This document shows, one piece after another, positions 1 to 10,758 of a DNA stretch of 64,000 nucleotides (the stretch's first letter is position 1; each line of letters begins with the position of its first letter). The notes beneath the pieces were generated by a model that was given only the letters and a program-made list of their open reading frames with translations, did no database searches and was not told the DNA's origin. The position numbers and the translations under genes are program-made. The stretch is from Fagopyrum homotropicum (taxonomy: Eukaryota > Streptophyta > Magnoliopsida > Caryophyllales > Polygonaceae), in NCBI GenBank assembly GCA_033239125.1, contig BSWB01000003.1, forward strand, positions 31,201,001 through 31,265,000, written 5' to 3'.

Positions 1-366
1 CGACGTTTTTTTTTTATCATATATTTGATCGAATACATAATAGTTTTAATTAGGTCTTATTAACCGATTTTATCATATGATCTTCCAATTATTATAAAAT
101 TTTACATTTTATTGATTTATTGACCGATTTTGAAGATTTTGAAAAACCGATTTATGATGATTTATCATATATATATATATATATTCCTTTTTTTTAGACC
201 AATTGTTTGATCATTTTCAATTATTATACGAATTTTTTTTCCGATATTTAAACTGATTTACATTGATTTATATAATATATATATTTTTTAAGCCAAATTT
301 TATGTTAAATAGAGTCGGAGATGAAAGGTTGTGGAATGGTTCGTCATCTAATGTGATGCTTAAGGC
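1..366. other. AT-rich spacer with no recognisable gene
   Basis: Very AT-rich sequence with a short TA microsatellite near 166-184 and another near 275-283. No coding signal is visible. It lies immediately upstream of the decayed gypsy pol fragment and may be rotted internal sequence of that element, but nothing in it proves this. Confidence 0.5.
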
Positions 367-2236
367 TTGAGTGTTGGTGCAATTCTGATGCAAGGTGGCC
401 GACCTTTAGCCTATTTCAGCACGGGAATTTCTAGAAATGTCCTATTAAGGTCAGCATACGAGAAAGAGTTAATGGAACTAGTCCTTACAATTCAACATTG
501 GAGAGCATATTTTTGGGCAATCGATTCACCGTTTGAACTGATCACTAGAGCTTCAAGCATCTCTTGGGTGAGCCAATCACTTCCCCGCAGCAAAACTGGG
601 TTGTTGTTTGCTAAGCTTATCAGATATGACATGGTCGTCAAATATAAACCGGGAACAATAAATAAAATCGTTGATGCCCTATCACGAAGATATGAAGGCC
701 ATCTTGTTGCCTTATCGATTTCTTTTGCGGCATGTTGGGATGAATTGAAGGTTGAGATCACACATGATGTAAGGTTGCAAGAAATAATGCATAAATTAGA
801 ACGGCGTGATGTAGGGGACAAGTTGCTTCACAAGGGATGAGTGTGCATCTCATCAAACTCTAAGTGGATACCTATACTGCTTGAGTAGTATCATGCCACA
901 CCAATGGGAAGACATGCGGAAGCCTGACACATGTATAAAAAGAATAGCAACAAATGTGTATTGGCATGAGATGTTTCGGGTTGTCCAAGAGGTAGCATGA
1001 TCTGCTTGATTTGGCAAAGGATAAAATATGAGATGTTAGCCCAACGAGCTTATTATAGTCATTGCCGAATTATGAGTAGGCTTGGGGGCCTATCCACGAA
1101 TTTCATTAGCGGCATACTAAAGTCTCAAGGGTATGATTGCATTTTGGTTGTAGTGGACTGTCTCACCAAATCGCCCACTTTCTCCTCCTCAAACACTCGT
1201 TCATTGCGCGTATGGTAGTTGATGTGTTTATTTGAGGTGTGGTCCGGTTGCACAGCGTACCCCGTTTCGTAGTTAGTGACCGTGACCCACTATTCCTCAG
1301 CAACTTTTAGAAAGGGTTTTTCCGAAAGAAGGAACAGACTTCGCATGAGCAACACATACCACCCCGAAATAGATGGGAAAACCGAGGTCTTGAACCGTTG
1401 CTTAGAGACTTACTTAAGTTGTTTCTCTATAGAACAACCTCGATTGTGGGCCAGTTGGGTCTATTGGGTAGAATATTGGTATGATACCAATTATTAAGGG
1501 GTTGCGGGAATGAATCCCTATGAGAGGGGTTACATTATAAAACCACATAGAATTCAACAACATCTACCAAAAGAATATGTGGTTATAGCGCTCACCGAGG
1601 ATTTCTAGAGCCAAAACAAAATTCTAAGGCAACTCAAGTTTAATTTGGATCGTGCAACCAAACGAATGGTAATGGCCGCTAACAACATTAGAGGGATATA
1701 ACCTTTGGAGCAAGTGACCAAGGTTTTTTAGAAATTCCGTCTACATAGGCAACAAATTGTTTTTTGTATGGTCATTAGAAGCTAGTTGCTCGCTACTTTT
1801 GGTCATTTAAGACTGAAAAACGAAACGGAATTGTGGCATATGAGCTAGAACTTTCTCCTTTAACTCGAGCGCACCGGTTCCATCTCTCCTTGTTAAAGAA
1901 AGCCATTGGAGTGCACAAGGATGTAACTGAGTTTCTCCAGAGTCGGTCATGACAACACCGAGGAGTATGTCCTCAATGATAATCTTATGGTGGTAATCCA
2001 TACAGACCACACTAGTGTGTGTCACAAGGTGCTTGTGGAATGGTTGGACAAAAAGTAGTTTCCAACCTCCAACCTTATAGACAAGGTTTATTTGATTGAG
2101 GGTGGCATTGTTAGCACTACAATCAAGCCCACTGAGTCGTTTATTGTGGTATCTAGAAGGGGTAAAGCCTAGCTAAGTAGATGGCCTTGGTGAAATAATA
2201 GAAGTTTGTTAGAAAAGGTATTGTAGTCTTTCACTT
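367..2236 (+). pseudogene. Ty3/gypsy pol remnant (RNase H, integrase, chromodomain)
   Basis: Three broken reading frames line up in the order of a Ty3/gypsy pol gene. At 367-840 is RNase H, ending in the typical K-P-G-x2-N-K-x2-D-A-L-S-R motif. At 997-1218 is integrase (G-Y-D-C-I-L-V-V-V-D). At 1276-1497 is the integrase core end (Y-H-P-E-x-D-G-K-T-E-V-L-N-R). Between 1840 and 2180 the frame resembles the pol tail and a chromodomain remnant (V-L-V-E-W-L-D-K). Stops and frameshifts interrupt every domain and no reverse transcriptase is left. It is an old, 5'-truncated copy. No LTR boundary could be assigned, although 2210-2530 may be LTR-derived. Confidence 0.85.
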
Positions 2237-2711
2237 ATGGTTTATTAGAATAACAACCTGTGTGCTAGTTTTGGGAGTATTAATAAGGAATCTTGCATAT
2301 TGTTTGAGAAAGGAGGTTTTTAACCTAGGCTCTTTTATTAAGATTCTCATTGAGAGTGAGACATGCATTTTCATGTAGTATTTGAAATACAAGATAGTAA
2401 GTTTGAAATATCCTCTTATCTAACACTATCTCAATCAATAAAGGCGGATACCTTAATGTGCCAAGGAATATCAGCCAGACAACACATGACGAAATATCTT
2501 TAAGCGCAAAATTCACTTATCTATAAGAGTTGTAATATACACATCATTACCCACCTGCCAAACCAATCCCTTAAAATATGTCCATAATACTTTAATCGTG
2601 ATTATTGAACTTTATAATTTGACGATATAGTATTTAAGTTAATTGTACTTTGAATAATACGTTCACTTTTTTTACAATTAATATTTATACAACACTACAT
2701 TAACATTACTC

Positions 2712-2800
2712 ATACTACCAATACTCAATTGGTCTAGTAGAATGTGGTGTTAGACTCTTTAAGTAGTTAGTCTCGATATTCGAATTCAAACTCAAAAAGA
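2712..2800 (+). repeat. Putative tRNA-derived SINE fragment
   Basis: A stretch with a tRNA-like layout: an A-box-like AATTGGTCTAGTAG near 2728 and a B-box-like ATTCGAATTCAAAC near 2778. A related sequence occurs on the other strand at 33430-33491, sharing the GGTCTAG...ATGTGGTG...AGTGGTTAG framework. Two dispersed diverged copies in opposite orientation suggest a SINE family, though the tail and target duplications were not found. Confidence 0.4.
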
Positions 2801-3472
2801 CGAAGAAAAAAATGTTGATATTCTTTGTCTCTCCCAACTATGGACTTATATGTAGTTCATATTGAAAATTTTACATTGATTTTCACACCAAAAGTTTATG
2901 ACTCCGAAAATGAAGTAAAAGAGAGAATAAATGTGTCATGTTGATTAGACTGTAGGGCTATGTTACATTTTATTTTCTAAATTGCAATCACTACTACGTT
3001 ACACGGGCAATTCACATGTATTTTTCCATTACAATTTGCAAATGCAATCCAAGTTTGAATTGGATACTACCTTGGAAAACTATTATTCGATTTTATGTTA
3101 TTGTATCTATCCAATTATAAGTAGAGAATTTCAAGTTTACCAAAAAACCGACAAGGAATGTCAATGGGACTCAGTTTGCCGATTTATGTAACAAATTCAT
3201 AATAATGGGAGAAACACGTGAAGTAGACCATTTTGTTTTTTCATTTTATTTATTACTATTATTTACTTAATTGTTTGAATATTTTAGCTTTGACCACCTT
3301 CTAAAATAAGTTTTTACATTTTTCTTTCAGTTTTCAATAAATAAATTTACCTTATAAGCTTAAATCTTGAGTCACTTAATAACTATATCTATTTTATGTT
3401 GAATAGTTTTTAATCAAATATCAAGAGATTTTCTAATCTAATGAAATCAACCTTTGTAAAAATGAAAATATC

Positions 3473-3869
3473 GGGTCCGTTTGGTAAAATAAGATTAGAT
3501 GAAGAGAACTATTTAAATGAAGAATTAAGCAAGTGAAATTGTTTAGGAGGATGAGTATACAAATCAACGAAATGAATGTTGGTAAAATGAATACGATTGT
3601 GGATAAAAATTATAAAAAAGTAGTGTTGTTATTTTTTTATAAATGAAAGAGATAAAACAAAAAAAAAAGACGATGGATAAAAATGAGATTTTAGCCCTCA
3701 ATAATCCTTATATAAATTAAGATAACAAAATTCTCATAATCTAATTTTTTTAATATAGCATCTCTAATCTCATTCGTTTCCTTAACAAACGAGATTACGA
3801 GAATTATTTATCTTATTTAATTCTTATAATGTTAATCTCCTTAATTTATACAATTACTAAACAGTGTCA
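3473..3869. repeat. Possible MITE with short inverted ends
   Basis: The left edge reads GGGTCCGTTTGGTAA and the right edge, read on the other strand, GACACTGTTTAGTAA. The roughly 400 bp between is AT-rich and non-coding. Ends of the form GTTTGGTAA are common in plant MITEs. No convincing target-site duplication is visible, so the boundaries and superfamily are uncertain. Confidence 0.3.
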
Positions 3870-4366
3870 TAAACCACCTTCCGGATAAATGATTTTACCA
3901 ATATTCTAAACTCTTTTTTTTTTTTTTTTTTGGTAGTACAATATTCTAAACTTTTAGTTAAAATGTTTGCAGAATCGTTATTTAGAGAATCGTTTTATTA
4001 TAAAATTTAAAACGCGTGTCAAATTTGAATTAAAACATCAAGGTCCGCATCCGACGTATCGGGCCTGGTTGTAACTTGTATTAATCCCGCCAAATACCAA
4101 ATTGTATTTTTTGCGGGGTTAATAATATTGTAACCACTACTATTCAAATATAGACACGTTAATCATATCATATAGGACGATGGCCGGAAGTTCTAGACAC
4201 ACAAGGAATTCAATATAGAGAATCTTCCATCGAACCAGGGCTACCAATTGAAAAGCAAACCCTAACAAATTCAACATCACAACCTGCCCAGAGTTGAATA
4301 AATCCACCTTCCCCCCACAGACACAATCGATTTATCAATTTCCATTCATACCATCTCCATCTCCTT

Positions 4367-4374
4367 TATATATA
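4367..4374 (+). promoter_or_regulatory. Candidate TATA box of the dual-kinase gene
   Basis: TATATATA lies 117 bp upstream of the chosen ATG at 4484, preceded by a CT-rich stretch (CCATCTCCATCTCC). With normal spacing transcription would start near 4395-4405, giving a leader of about 85 bp. Position and context support it; no experiment does. Confidence 0.5.
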
Positions 4375-4483
4375 CAAATCACATGTCATTAATCGCTTGC
4401 CACCCCACCTTCTTCAACTACAAACCCACCCCAACTTGCCTCTCCTAAATGCTTTCCCATTAGCCCAAACCCACCACCTCACC

Positions 4484-7072
4484 ATGCACCTCAACCGCCT
4501 CTGCTACATCCTTCCCGCCGATTCCGATACCACCGCCAACAAACAACTCAACGGCCTTTGCTATGTCCTGCCGCAAGATTCACATCCTGGAGACTCCAAA
4601 CACCGCCGGCCAAAATCACACCGGACCTGCAACCATCAAATCCTCAGAATCCTCAGCAAGCTTGTGAAACCTATCTTCTGTTGCAAACCTAAATCGAATT
4701 CGGCCGATTCCACCAACAGCGGAGCATTTCACGATGCGCCGGGGATGCGGCTTTCCCGCAGGATCAACGGAGACAATCATAGCGACAATAACACTCCCAG
4801 GATTTTTAGCTATGCCGAGCTTTACATAGGCTCAAAAGGCTTCAGCTCCAAGGAGCTATTGGGGAGCGGCGGCTTTGGAAGAGTCTATAAAGCCGCTTTA
4901 CCAAGTGATGCCTCTCTGGTTGCGGTTAAGTGCTTGGCGGAGAGAGGCGAGCACTTCGAGAAGACTTTCGCCGCCGAATTGGTGGCTGTAGCTCACCTCC
5001 GTCACCGGAATCTTGTTAGGCTGCGTGGCTGGTGTGTTCATGAAGACCAATTGCTTCTAGTTTATGACTACATGCCCAATCGAAGCCTCGATCGCTTACT
5101 TTTCGCGCCTTCTGAGAAGAATAATCAGCGTACGCAACCGGCGCTTCATTGGGAGCGCCGCAAGAAGATTATACGCGGCCTTGCAGCTGCGCTTTTCTAC
5201 CTGCATGAGCAGCTTGAGACGCAGATCATCCACCGTGATGTCAAAGCAAGCAACGTTATGCTTGATTTCCAATTCAACGCCAGGCTTGGTGATTTCGGCT
5301 TGGCTAGATGGCTCGAACATGACTTCAAGTCCACTGGCGATCATGATCATGATCACGATCGTAATGGTTTTGAAAGAGTATCATCGCGTTCGAGCTTCAA
5401 TTCAAACTCGAATTCCATGAGGAACTATCAGTTTCGACTTGCTGAGACCACTAGAATCGGAGGAACAATTGGATACCTTCCACCTGAAAGCTTCCAAAGA
5501 AGATACATAGCCACTGCGAAATCCGACGTATTTAGCTTCGGAATCGTTGCTTTAGAGGTTGCTTCCGGTAGACGAGCTGTGGATCTCGCATTCCCAGATG
5601 ATCGTATCGTTCTGTTGGATTGGGTAAGAAGGTTGGCTGATGATGGAAACCTTTTACAAGCAACGGATTCTCGGCTTCCTGATGGTTCTTATAAGCTTTC
5701 AGAAATGGAGATCTTGATCCATTTAGGTTTGCTCTGCACTCTCCATGACCCGAAATCTCGACCTAATATGAGATGGGTCGTGGAGATGCTTTCCGGTAAC
5801 GTGCTCGGGAAGCTTCCGGGTCTTCCTAGCTTCAAATCACAGCCTCAATATATATCCCTTTCAGGATCAAACACCAGTGGAAGCAAGTCAGTTGCAACTG
5901 TCTCTATAACCACTTCTTCCGATGAAGCTCCAAAATCTACAATCTTCATCACGGCGAATGTTGAGACTCTATACCTCACAGCTGAAGGCAATGAAAACGA
6001 AAGCGAAAATACGACCAAGATCAACGCTTCGAATATGAGTAGCAGACGACACCAATTCAACCCATTCCCTACAATCGAAACCCCAAGGGAAATTTCCTAC
6101 AAGGAGATAGTTGCAGCCACCAACAACTTCTCTGATGACCAGAGGGTTGCTGAGGTGGATTTCGGGACTGCTTACCATGGCTTCCTTGAAAACAGATACC
6201 ATGTCGTAGTCAAGAGGCTGGGAATGAAAACATGTCCTGCACTACGAGTCCGGTTTTCAACTGAGCTTCAAAATGTTGGGAGATTGCGCCACAGGAACCT
6301 CGTACAGCTTCGTGGATGGTGCACCGAGCAAGGAGAAATGCTCGTTGTGTACGATTACATGACAACCCGGCTTTTGAGCCATCTATTGTTCCATCATCAT
6401 CAGGGCTGCATACTCTGGAATCAAAGATACAACATAATCAAGTCACTTGCTTCAGCTATTCTGTACTTGCATGAAGAGTGGGATGAGCAGGTGATTCATA
6501 GGCATATTACATCAGCATCCATAGCTCTTGATCTAGACATGAACCCGAGGCTCACTAGCTTCGCACTTGCTGAATTCCTCACTAGAAACGAGCATGGCCA
6601 TCATGTGGAGACTGATAAGAGCAAGTCAGTACGTGGGATCTTTGGTTACATGTCACCCGAGTACATGGAGTCAGGTGATGCCAACACAGCTGCTGATATA
6701 TACAGCTTTGGGGTCGTGGTCCTCGAGATCATTACAGGACATATGGCAGTTGATTTTCGTCGCCCTGAGGTCCTGCTTGTTCAAAAATTACACGAGTTCG
6801 AATCCAAGAAGAGGCCAATGCAGGAATTGGCAGATACCCGGTTGGACGGTGAGTATGATCATGCCGAGTTCAGCAGATTGGTGAAGCTCGGGCTGGCTTG
6901 TACGCGTTCCAACCCAGAATTGAGACCAACCATAAGGCAGATGATGAGCATACTGGATGGCAATGATTCAGGCTTTATACAAGGGCAGAAAGAGAAAAAC
7001 GAAGAATGGAGGCAAAGGAATGCTTCTGCCTTGGCTTTAACTAGGAGAATCCAAGCACTAGGAATTCAATGA
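4484..7072 (+). CDS. LECRKS2: Dual-domain receptor-like cytoplasmic kinase, LecRK-S.2 (At2g32800) type
   Basis: Intronless gene for an 862-aa Ser/Thr protein kinase with two kinase domains and no lectin, signal peptide or transmembrane segment, so probably cytosolic or membrane-associated. Kinase 1 (about 120-400) looks active: glycine loop G-S-G-G-F-G at 127-132, Lys149, H-R-D ending at Asp252, D-F-G from Asp270 and P-P-E at Glu335. Kinase 2 (about 555-830) looks catalytically dead: the glycine loop is lost, H-R-D has become H-R-H (672-674), the following Lys and Asn are replaced, and D-F-G has become S-F-A (692-694), although the lysine of the V-V-V-K-R motif (577) remains. The start at 4484 (M-H-L-N-R-L-C-Y) is the first ATG in frame; the frame is open further upstream without an ATG. 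Two-kinase architecture and the N-terminus match the Arabidopsis receptor-like protein kinase S.2 family from memory. Its exact signalling role is not known from the sequence. Confidence 0.93.
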   Translation: MHLNRLCYILPADSDTTANKQLNGLCYVLPQDSHPGDSKHRRPKSHRTCNHQILRILSKLVKPIFCCKPKSNSADSTNSGAFHDAPGMRLSRRINGDNHSDNNTPRIFSYAELYIGSKGFSSKELLGSGGFGRVYKAALPSDASLVAVKCLAERGEHFEKTFAAELVAVAHLRHRNLVRLRGWCVHEDQLLLVYDYMPNRSLDRLLFAPSEKNNQRTQPALHWERRKKIIRGLAAALFYLHEQLETQIIHRDVKASNVMLDFQFNARLGDFGLARWLEHDFKSTGDHDHDHDRNGFERVSSRSSFNSNSNSMRNYQFRLAETTRIGGTIGYLPPESFQRRYIATAKSDVFSFGIVALEVASGRRAVDLAFPDDRIVLLDWVRRLADDGNLLQATDSRLPDGSYKLSEMEILIHLGLLCTLHDPKSRPNMRWVVEMLSGNVLGKLPGLPSFKSQPQYISLSGSNTSGSKSVATVSITTSSDEAPKSTIFITANVETLYLTAEGNENESENTTKINASNMSSRRHQFNPFPTIETPREISYKEIVAATNNFSDDQRVAEVDFGTAYHGFLENRYHVVVKRLGMKTCPALRVRFSTELQNVGRLRHRNLVQLRGWCTEQGEMLVVYDYMTTRLLSHLLFHHHQGCILWNQRYNIIKSLASAILYLHEEWDEQVIHRHITSASIALDLDMNPRLTSFALAEFLTRNEHGHHVETDKSKSVRGIFGYMSPEYMESGDANTAADIYSFGVVVLEIITGHMAVDFRRPEVLLVQKLHEFESKKRPMQELADTRLDGEYDHAEFSRLVKLGLACTRSNPELRPTIRQMMSILDGNDSGFIQGQKEKNEEWRQRNASALALTRRIQALGIQ

Positions 7073-7216
7073 ATCCAAGCACTATTGTAAAAATTATTGT
7101 TACTTGATAAATGCCATCTCAGGTTCTCTTATACTGATATGAGCAGATGAAAACGGCAGTTTTATTGTATTAATAGAATTATAATCTAGCGTATGTACAT
7201 TGAGTATTATGTATTT

Positions 7217-8243
7217 TCAAGGACTATTGACAGGGATTTCTTCATCCATGTCGAGTCCGAGCCAGCCAGTTAAAGCAAAGAGAAATTCTCTAAATGTGAC
7301 AGTCCCATTCTTGTCCTTGTCCATTTCCCCTGGTAAAAACACAGACAATGATGCCATTAGATGAATTGACACACAGAAATCGCGAAAAAATTAGCATAGG
7401 AAGTTCAGAAGTAAAGCAAGCAACGTACTGAACCGTGATCTAGTGACATGAGAAGGTGATCTTTCACATGGAGCATCATCCAGAGCCATGATCATGTCCT
7501 TTTTGTTAAGCTTCCCATCTTTATTCTTATCCATAAACAGGAAGGCTTCAATCATTCTATCGAAGGTAGCTTCTAGTTCAGGAGATCTGATTCTGGGTAA
7601 CTGAAAGCAAGAGCATTATTGTTCACTAATTACAATTGATGCAAAGAGTAGTTAGGAAAACATGTCTTAAAAGGGGAGTACAGTTTCAGTTGAGGTGGAT
7701 GGTTTTGCGAGGAGATGGCAAAGGCAAAGGAGAACCACGAACTCGTTGAACTGTATTCCGCCTTTTCCATTGATATCACATGAATAGAAAAGATCATCAA
7801 TATCCTGTGATGTTAGATTAAACTGCAGCGTATGTAAGCATTTCTCGAGTTCCTGACGATCAATAATTCCATTACAGTCCTCGTCTGAGGAAGAGGAGAA
7901 AATTTGGATTATTTTCCTACATTTGCTCAAATAATGTATTGTTGAAGTGATATGACTAGTTTAAAAGGATAGTAGCCAGAAACTCACCATACTGCTGAAA
8001 CACAGCTCTAATGTTCTGCAGTTGATCTTTAAAATGAGGAAACCTCAAAATTATGCTGTTGATGGATCTGAATTTTTTGTCTCCAGACCCACCTTCTCTA
8101 GCTTCAATCATCTTCCTTTCAACTTTGGCATCTAACCGCTTAAATTTGTTTATAGTACCTCTACAACAGAAGATTCCCCCAAATTTGTCTGTGAGTGATC
8201 TCAAAGTTGGACATGGACGAGAGTTTCCTTCAAGTAAAGACAA
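7217..8243 (-). CDS. Four-EF-hand calcium-binding protein (CML21 / At3g24110-like)
   Basis: Calcium sensor gene assembled from four exons with GT-AG introns: 8243-7988 (5' end open), 7884-7682, 7600-7429 and 7329-7217; the phases join exactly and give up to 247 codons. Four EF-hand loops are visible. EF1 (D-E-D-C-N-G-I-I-D-R-Q-E, rebuilt across the first intron) and EF4 (D-K-D-K-N-G-T-V-T-F-R-E) are canonical, EF3 (D-K-N-K-D-G) ends in Asp, and EF2 has Gly-rich changes. The order, the hydrophobic V-V-L-L-C-L segment after EF2 and the G-W-L-G-L-D tail match the plant CML21-type family. The start is unresolved: the frame is open to 8255 but its first ATG is at 8111, inside the conserved part, so an upstream exon probably supplies the N-terminus. 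It runs in the same direction as, and downstream of, the PHL-type gene. Confidence 0.85.
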
Positions 8244-8508
8244 CCAAACAAGAAATCAACAAGGCCATCAAACTATACAGCCTAATCCAGTTATCCGAGT
8301 TTGCCCTTCACAGACACAAAAGGTAAACTAGGACAAAGTATCAGAATCTAAAAGTAAGATGTAATGAATTTCAATCATGCAATAATGCATTTCCCTTTCT
8401 GTGGATTCTCAGAAGTGAATGAGGGTTAGTTGCATATTTGAATAAGTAGATAACTACAGATCAAATTCAGCATAAACCTCAATCGCTTTCAGGTAAAACT
8501 TTTGTGAC

Positions 8509-8950
8509 TCAGATTCCAGAAACACGATGGTTGCTAAAGAAAGCAGAGAACGTTTGTTTGGTTAATCTCGGAGTATGAGAAATGCAGTAAATACAATCAC
8601 CAATATTAGTAAGATATTAAGAAAAATAATGCAATAAAAGAGAGAAGAAAACATACCAGTTGAAGATTGAAATTCTTCCATTTTCTTGAGTTATGAGGAT
8701 GGAAAGCAGAAATATGAGGTTATTGGGCACCATACAGATGGGTAAATAAGCAGGAAAAGGCACCTGCATGAAAGTGAATAAAGTAACATGAAAGCAAACT
8801 AAAGAAAAGAAAATATACTACTTCTGGGTTCTTTCCCGATTGTGGTGGGAAAATGGCTTCGATAGATTTAAGAAGAAGCCTCTCGTCTGTTCTTTTTTTA
8901 TATGTATGCACTAACATCCCAAGTGCTTTCATTTCATAAAGCACCCCCAT
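8509..8950 (-). CDS. Unidentified small spliced ORF, possibly 5' exons of the EF-hand gene
   Basis: Three segments join in frame through consensus-like splice sites: 8950-8822, 8763-8657 and 8533-8509. They encode about 86 residues beginning M-G-V-L-Y-E-M-K-A-L-G and ending in TGA. I do not recognise the product. A hydrophobic stretch (N-N-L-I-F-L-L-S-I-L-I) lies in the middle. Because it sits directly upstream of the EF-hand gene on the same strand, these segments may instead be 5' leader exons of that gene, or 3' sequence of the PHL-type transcript. Splicing is inferred only. Confidence 0.25.
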
Positions 8951-9150
8951 AGAACACTGAATTGCAACTTTTAAGCATAAAATGCATGTATATGTCTTAG
9001 TTATGATAATGCAATCAATATGGGAAAAAAACTTGACGATATGATGGTAGATGTAGGCGTGTAGCTCAGAGAAACAATAATAGGAATCAGCTCATATTAT
9101 ACAGACAGATAATCGTGTTACAGTTCAACTCAGGTTCGATTTCACTAATG

Positions 9151-10758
9151 CTACATAGTACTCATCATCCAACCTAATTCACAACCTTGCATATTTCCCT
9201 GTGCAGACATGAGCTCCCCATTAACAAACACCGGTCTAGGCCTCTTCTTCACACTACAAGCTAGTGGAGAAATTGGACTTCCGGTTGAAGTCAAGCAGCT
9301 ATCCACTGAACAATCACCAATCAGGGTTGTCATATTGCAAAGGTTTCTGTTTCCTTCAATGCCGGTAAGGTCAGCTAAAGAAGGCATTTTCAGGGGTTCA
9401 GGAAGCCCCCATCCGTTAGTGTCATTAGAAGCCTTTATTGCCATCTCGGAGAGCTGTTCACGCGTAGTTTCAAGGCCGGCCGATGCCACAGCATGGTCAT
9501 TCAGAACTCTGAAAGCCTTCTCCAGCATTGACTGAAGGTATTTGCCTTGGGCATCCATCTGAATCTGGAGATGACGTTGGACCTATTGATGGCGCACAAC
9601 CAATGGGTACGATTTTACTCGAATTTTCTTAACCATGCAAAATAGTAATACAGAAAAGCCATCCAGTTTATAAGCTGACCTCCAATTGTTCATGTAGTCT
9701 TCGTTGAACTTCCATTTGCATCCGTAATGCCTCAGTGACTTGTAAACCACTGTTTGTAGATAATAAACAAACAGAAACATAATAAGGTATTTTGTGTTTG
9801 ACATACCAAATTGCTCAAGAGAAAAACACAGTGACCTACTCGTTTAACTCCTGAGCTATAGCTTTTGATGGTGGGGATGATGAGGGAGTATTTTCTTGAA
9901 CTTCTGCTATTGAGGTTGCTGAGATTTCTAATACCAATAATGAATTGTGAGCAGAAAGTAGAAAGATGAAGAATATTCATGAAAAGCACCAAACGCGTGT
10001 TCAATGTTTAAGTTAATGAAGACAGGTATAAAGTAGCAAAAGCAAAATGGAAGATCAAGAATTACCATCTTTTGAGTTTTCATTTCCTTCATTTCCTTCC
10101 TTGCATTGCCTCCCCAAACGGTACTTCTGCATATGGACAGGTTAACGAAGATGAGAGTTTGGCAAATTTATGCCCATTACCATCTTCAAACTTATAAAAT
10201 AACCCTCTGCATGAATGTAGAATTACTACACAAGACCAATCAACTATAAGAGAAGGCTAAAAATACCTGAAGATGAGACTTCAAGTGATATAGAGTAAGG
10301 CCCTTAACACCCATTGTTCTCAAAATGGTCTTTGGTGTTGCTTCTGCAAAAAGGAAGAAGAGGAAAGTCAGAAGATAGCGGGGAAATCGAGTAATCTAGG
10401 GTGTTCTATGAGCAAGTGAAAGTAAACCCTAGGTTGCAAAATGCACGAAATTAGAAGAGCGAACTGCACCAAGCAGAATCAAATTAAGGTGTTTGATAAA
10501 GAGGTAAAACGCACAATCTGAAACTGAATGCTGGAAGAGAGAAACATAGATAGAAAGGGAGAACATACTGTCAGGGCCACCGAGCTGAGCTACAGCGTCG
10601 ACAAATCGGTCATGAAGATCAGGAGTCCATCGGAGACGAGGCTTTGGGTCAGAGGTCAACACCACGCACGCTTCTCCTCCTACTACTTCTCTTCCACTCC
10701 CTTCCTGCAACCCTAGCGCATGCATACCCATACTAGCTGCGGCCATCGCTGAAAACAT
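9151..10758 (-). CDS. PHL2: MYB-CC (GARP) transcription factor, PHL2/PHL3 (UNE16) type
   Basis: Nuclear DNA-binding protein of the PHR1-like family, which binds P1BS-type sites and acts in phosphate-starvation regulation. Six exons: 10758-10569, 10343-10267, 10126-10066, 9927-9840, 9749-9680 and 9582-9151; they total 918 nt and close exactly to 305 aa. The GARP MYB domain spans about residues 38-96 (K-P-R-L-R-W-T-P-D-L-H, then S-H-L-Q-K-Y-R at 86-92). The MYB-CC coiled coil spans about 145-190 (Q-M-E-V-Q-R-R-L-H-E-Q-L-E). The C-terminal part (G-L-E-x3-E-Q-L-S-E-M-A-I-K, then C-S-V-D-S-C-L-T-S) fits the PHL2/PHL3 branch better than APL or PHL8. The start ATG follows a CT-rich leader on this strand. 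It is divergent from the methyltransferase gene, with 774 bp between the ATGs. Assignment between PHL2 and PHL3 is not resolved. Confidence 0.93.

Larger units (their letters stand above)
2237..4366. other. Intergenic spacer with repeats
   Basis: AT-rich DNA between the gypsy remnant and the kinase gene. It contains a SINE-like fragment (2712-2800), a MITE-like block (about 3473-3869) and an 18-base T run near 3914. Small open frames here have no family signature and look random. Confidence 0.6.

Noticed and set aside
4383..4448. A 21-codon upstream ORF before the dual-kinase gene
   Set aside because: Its ATG lies only 16 bp after the start of the TATA box, so it would be upstream of the expected transcription start and not in the mRNA.
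5064..6884. Several frames inside the kinase gene on both strands
   Set aside because: All are alternate-frame shadows of the 862-aa kinase frame.
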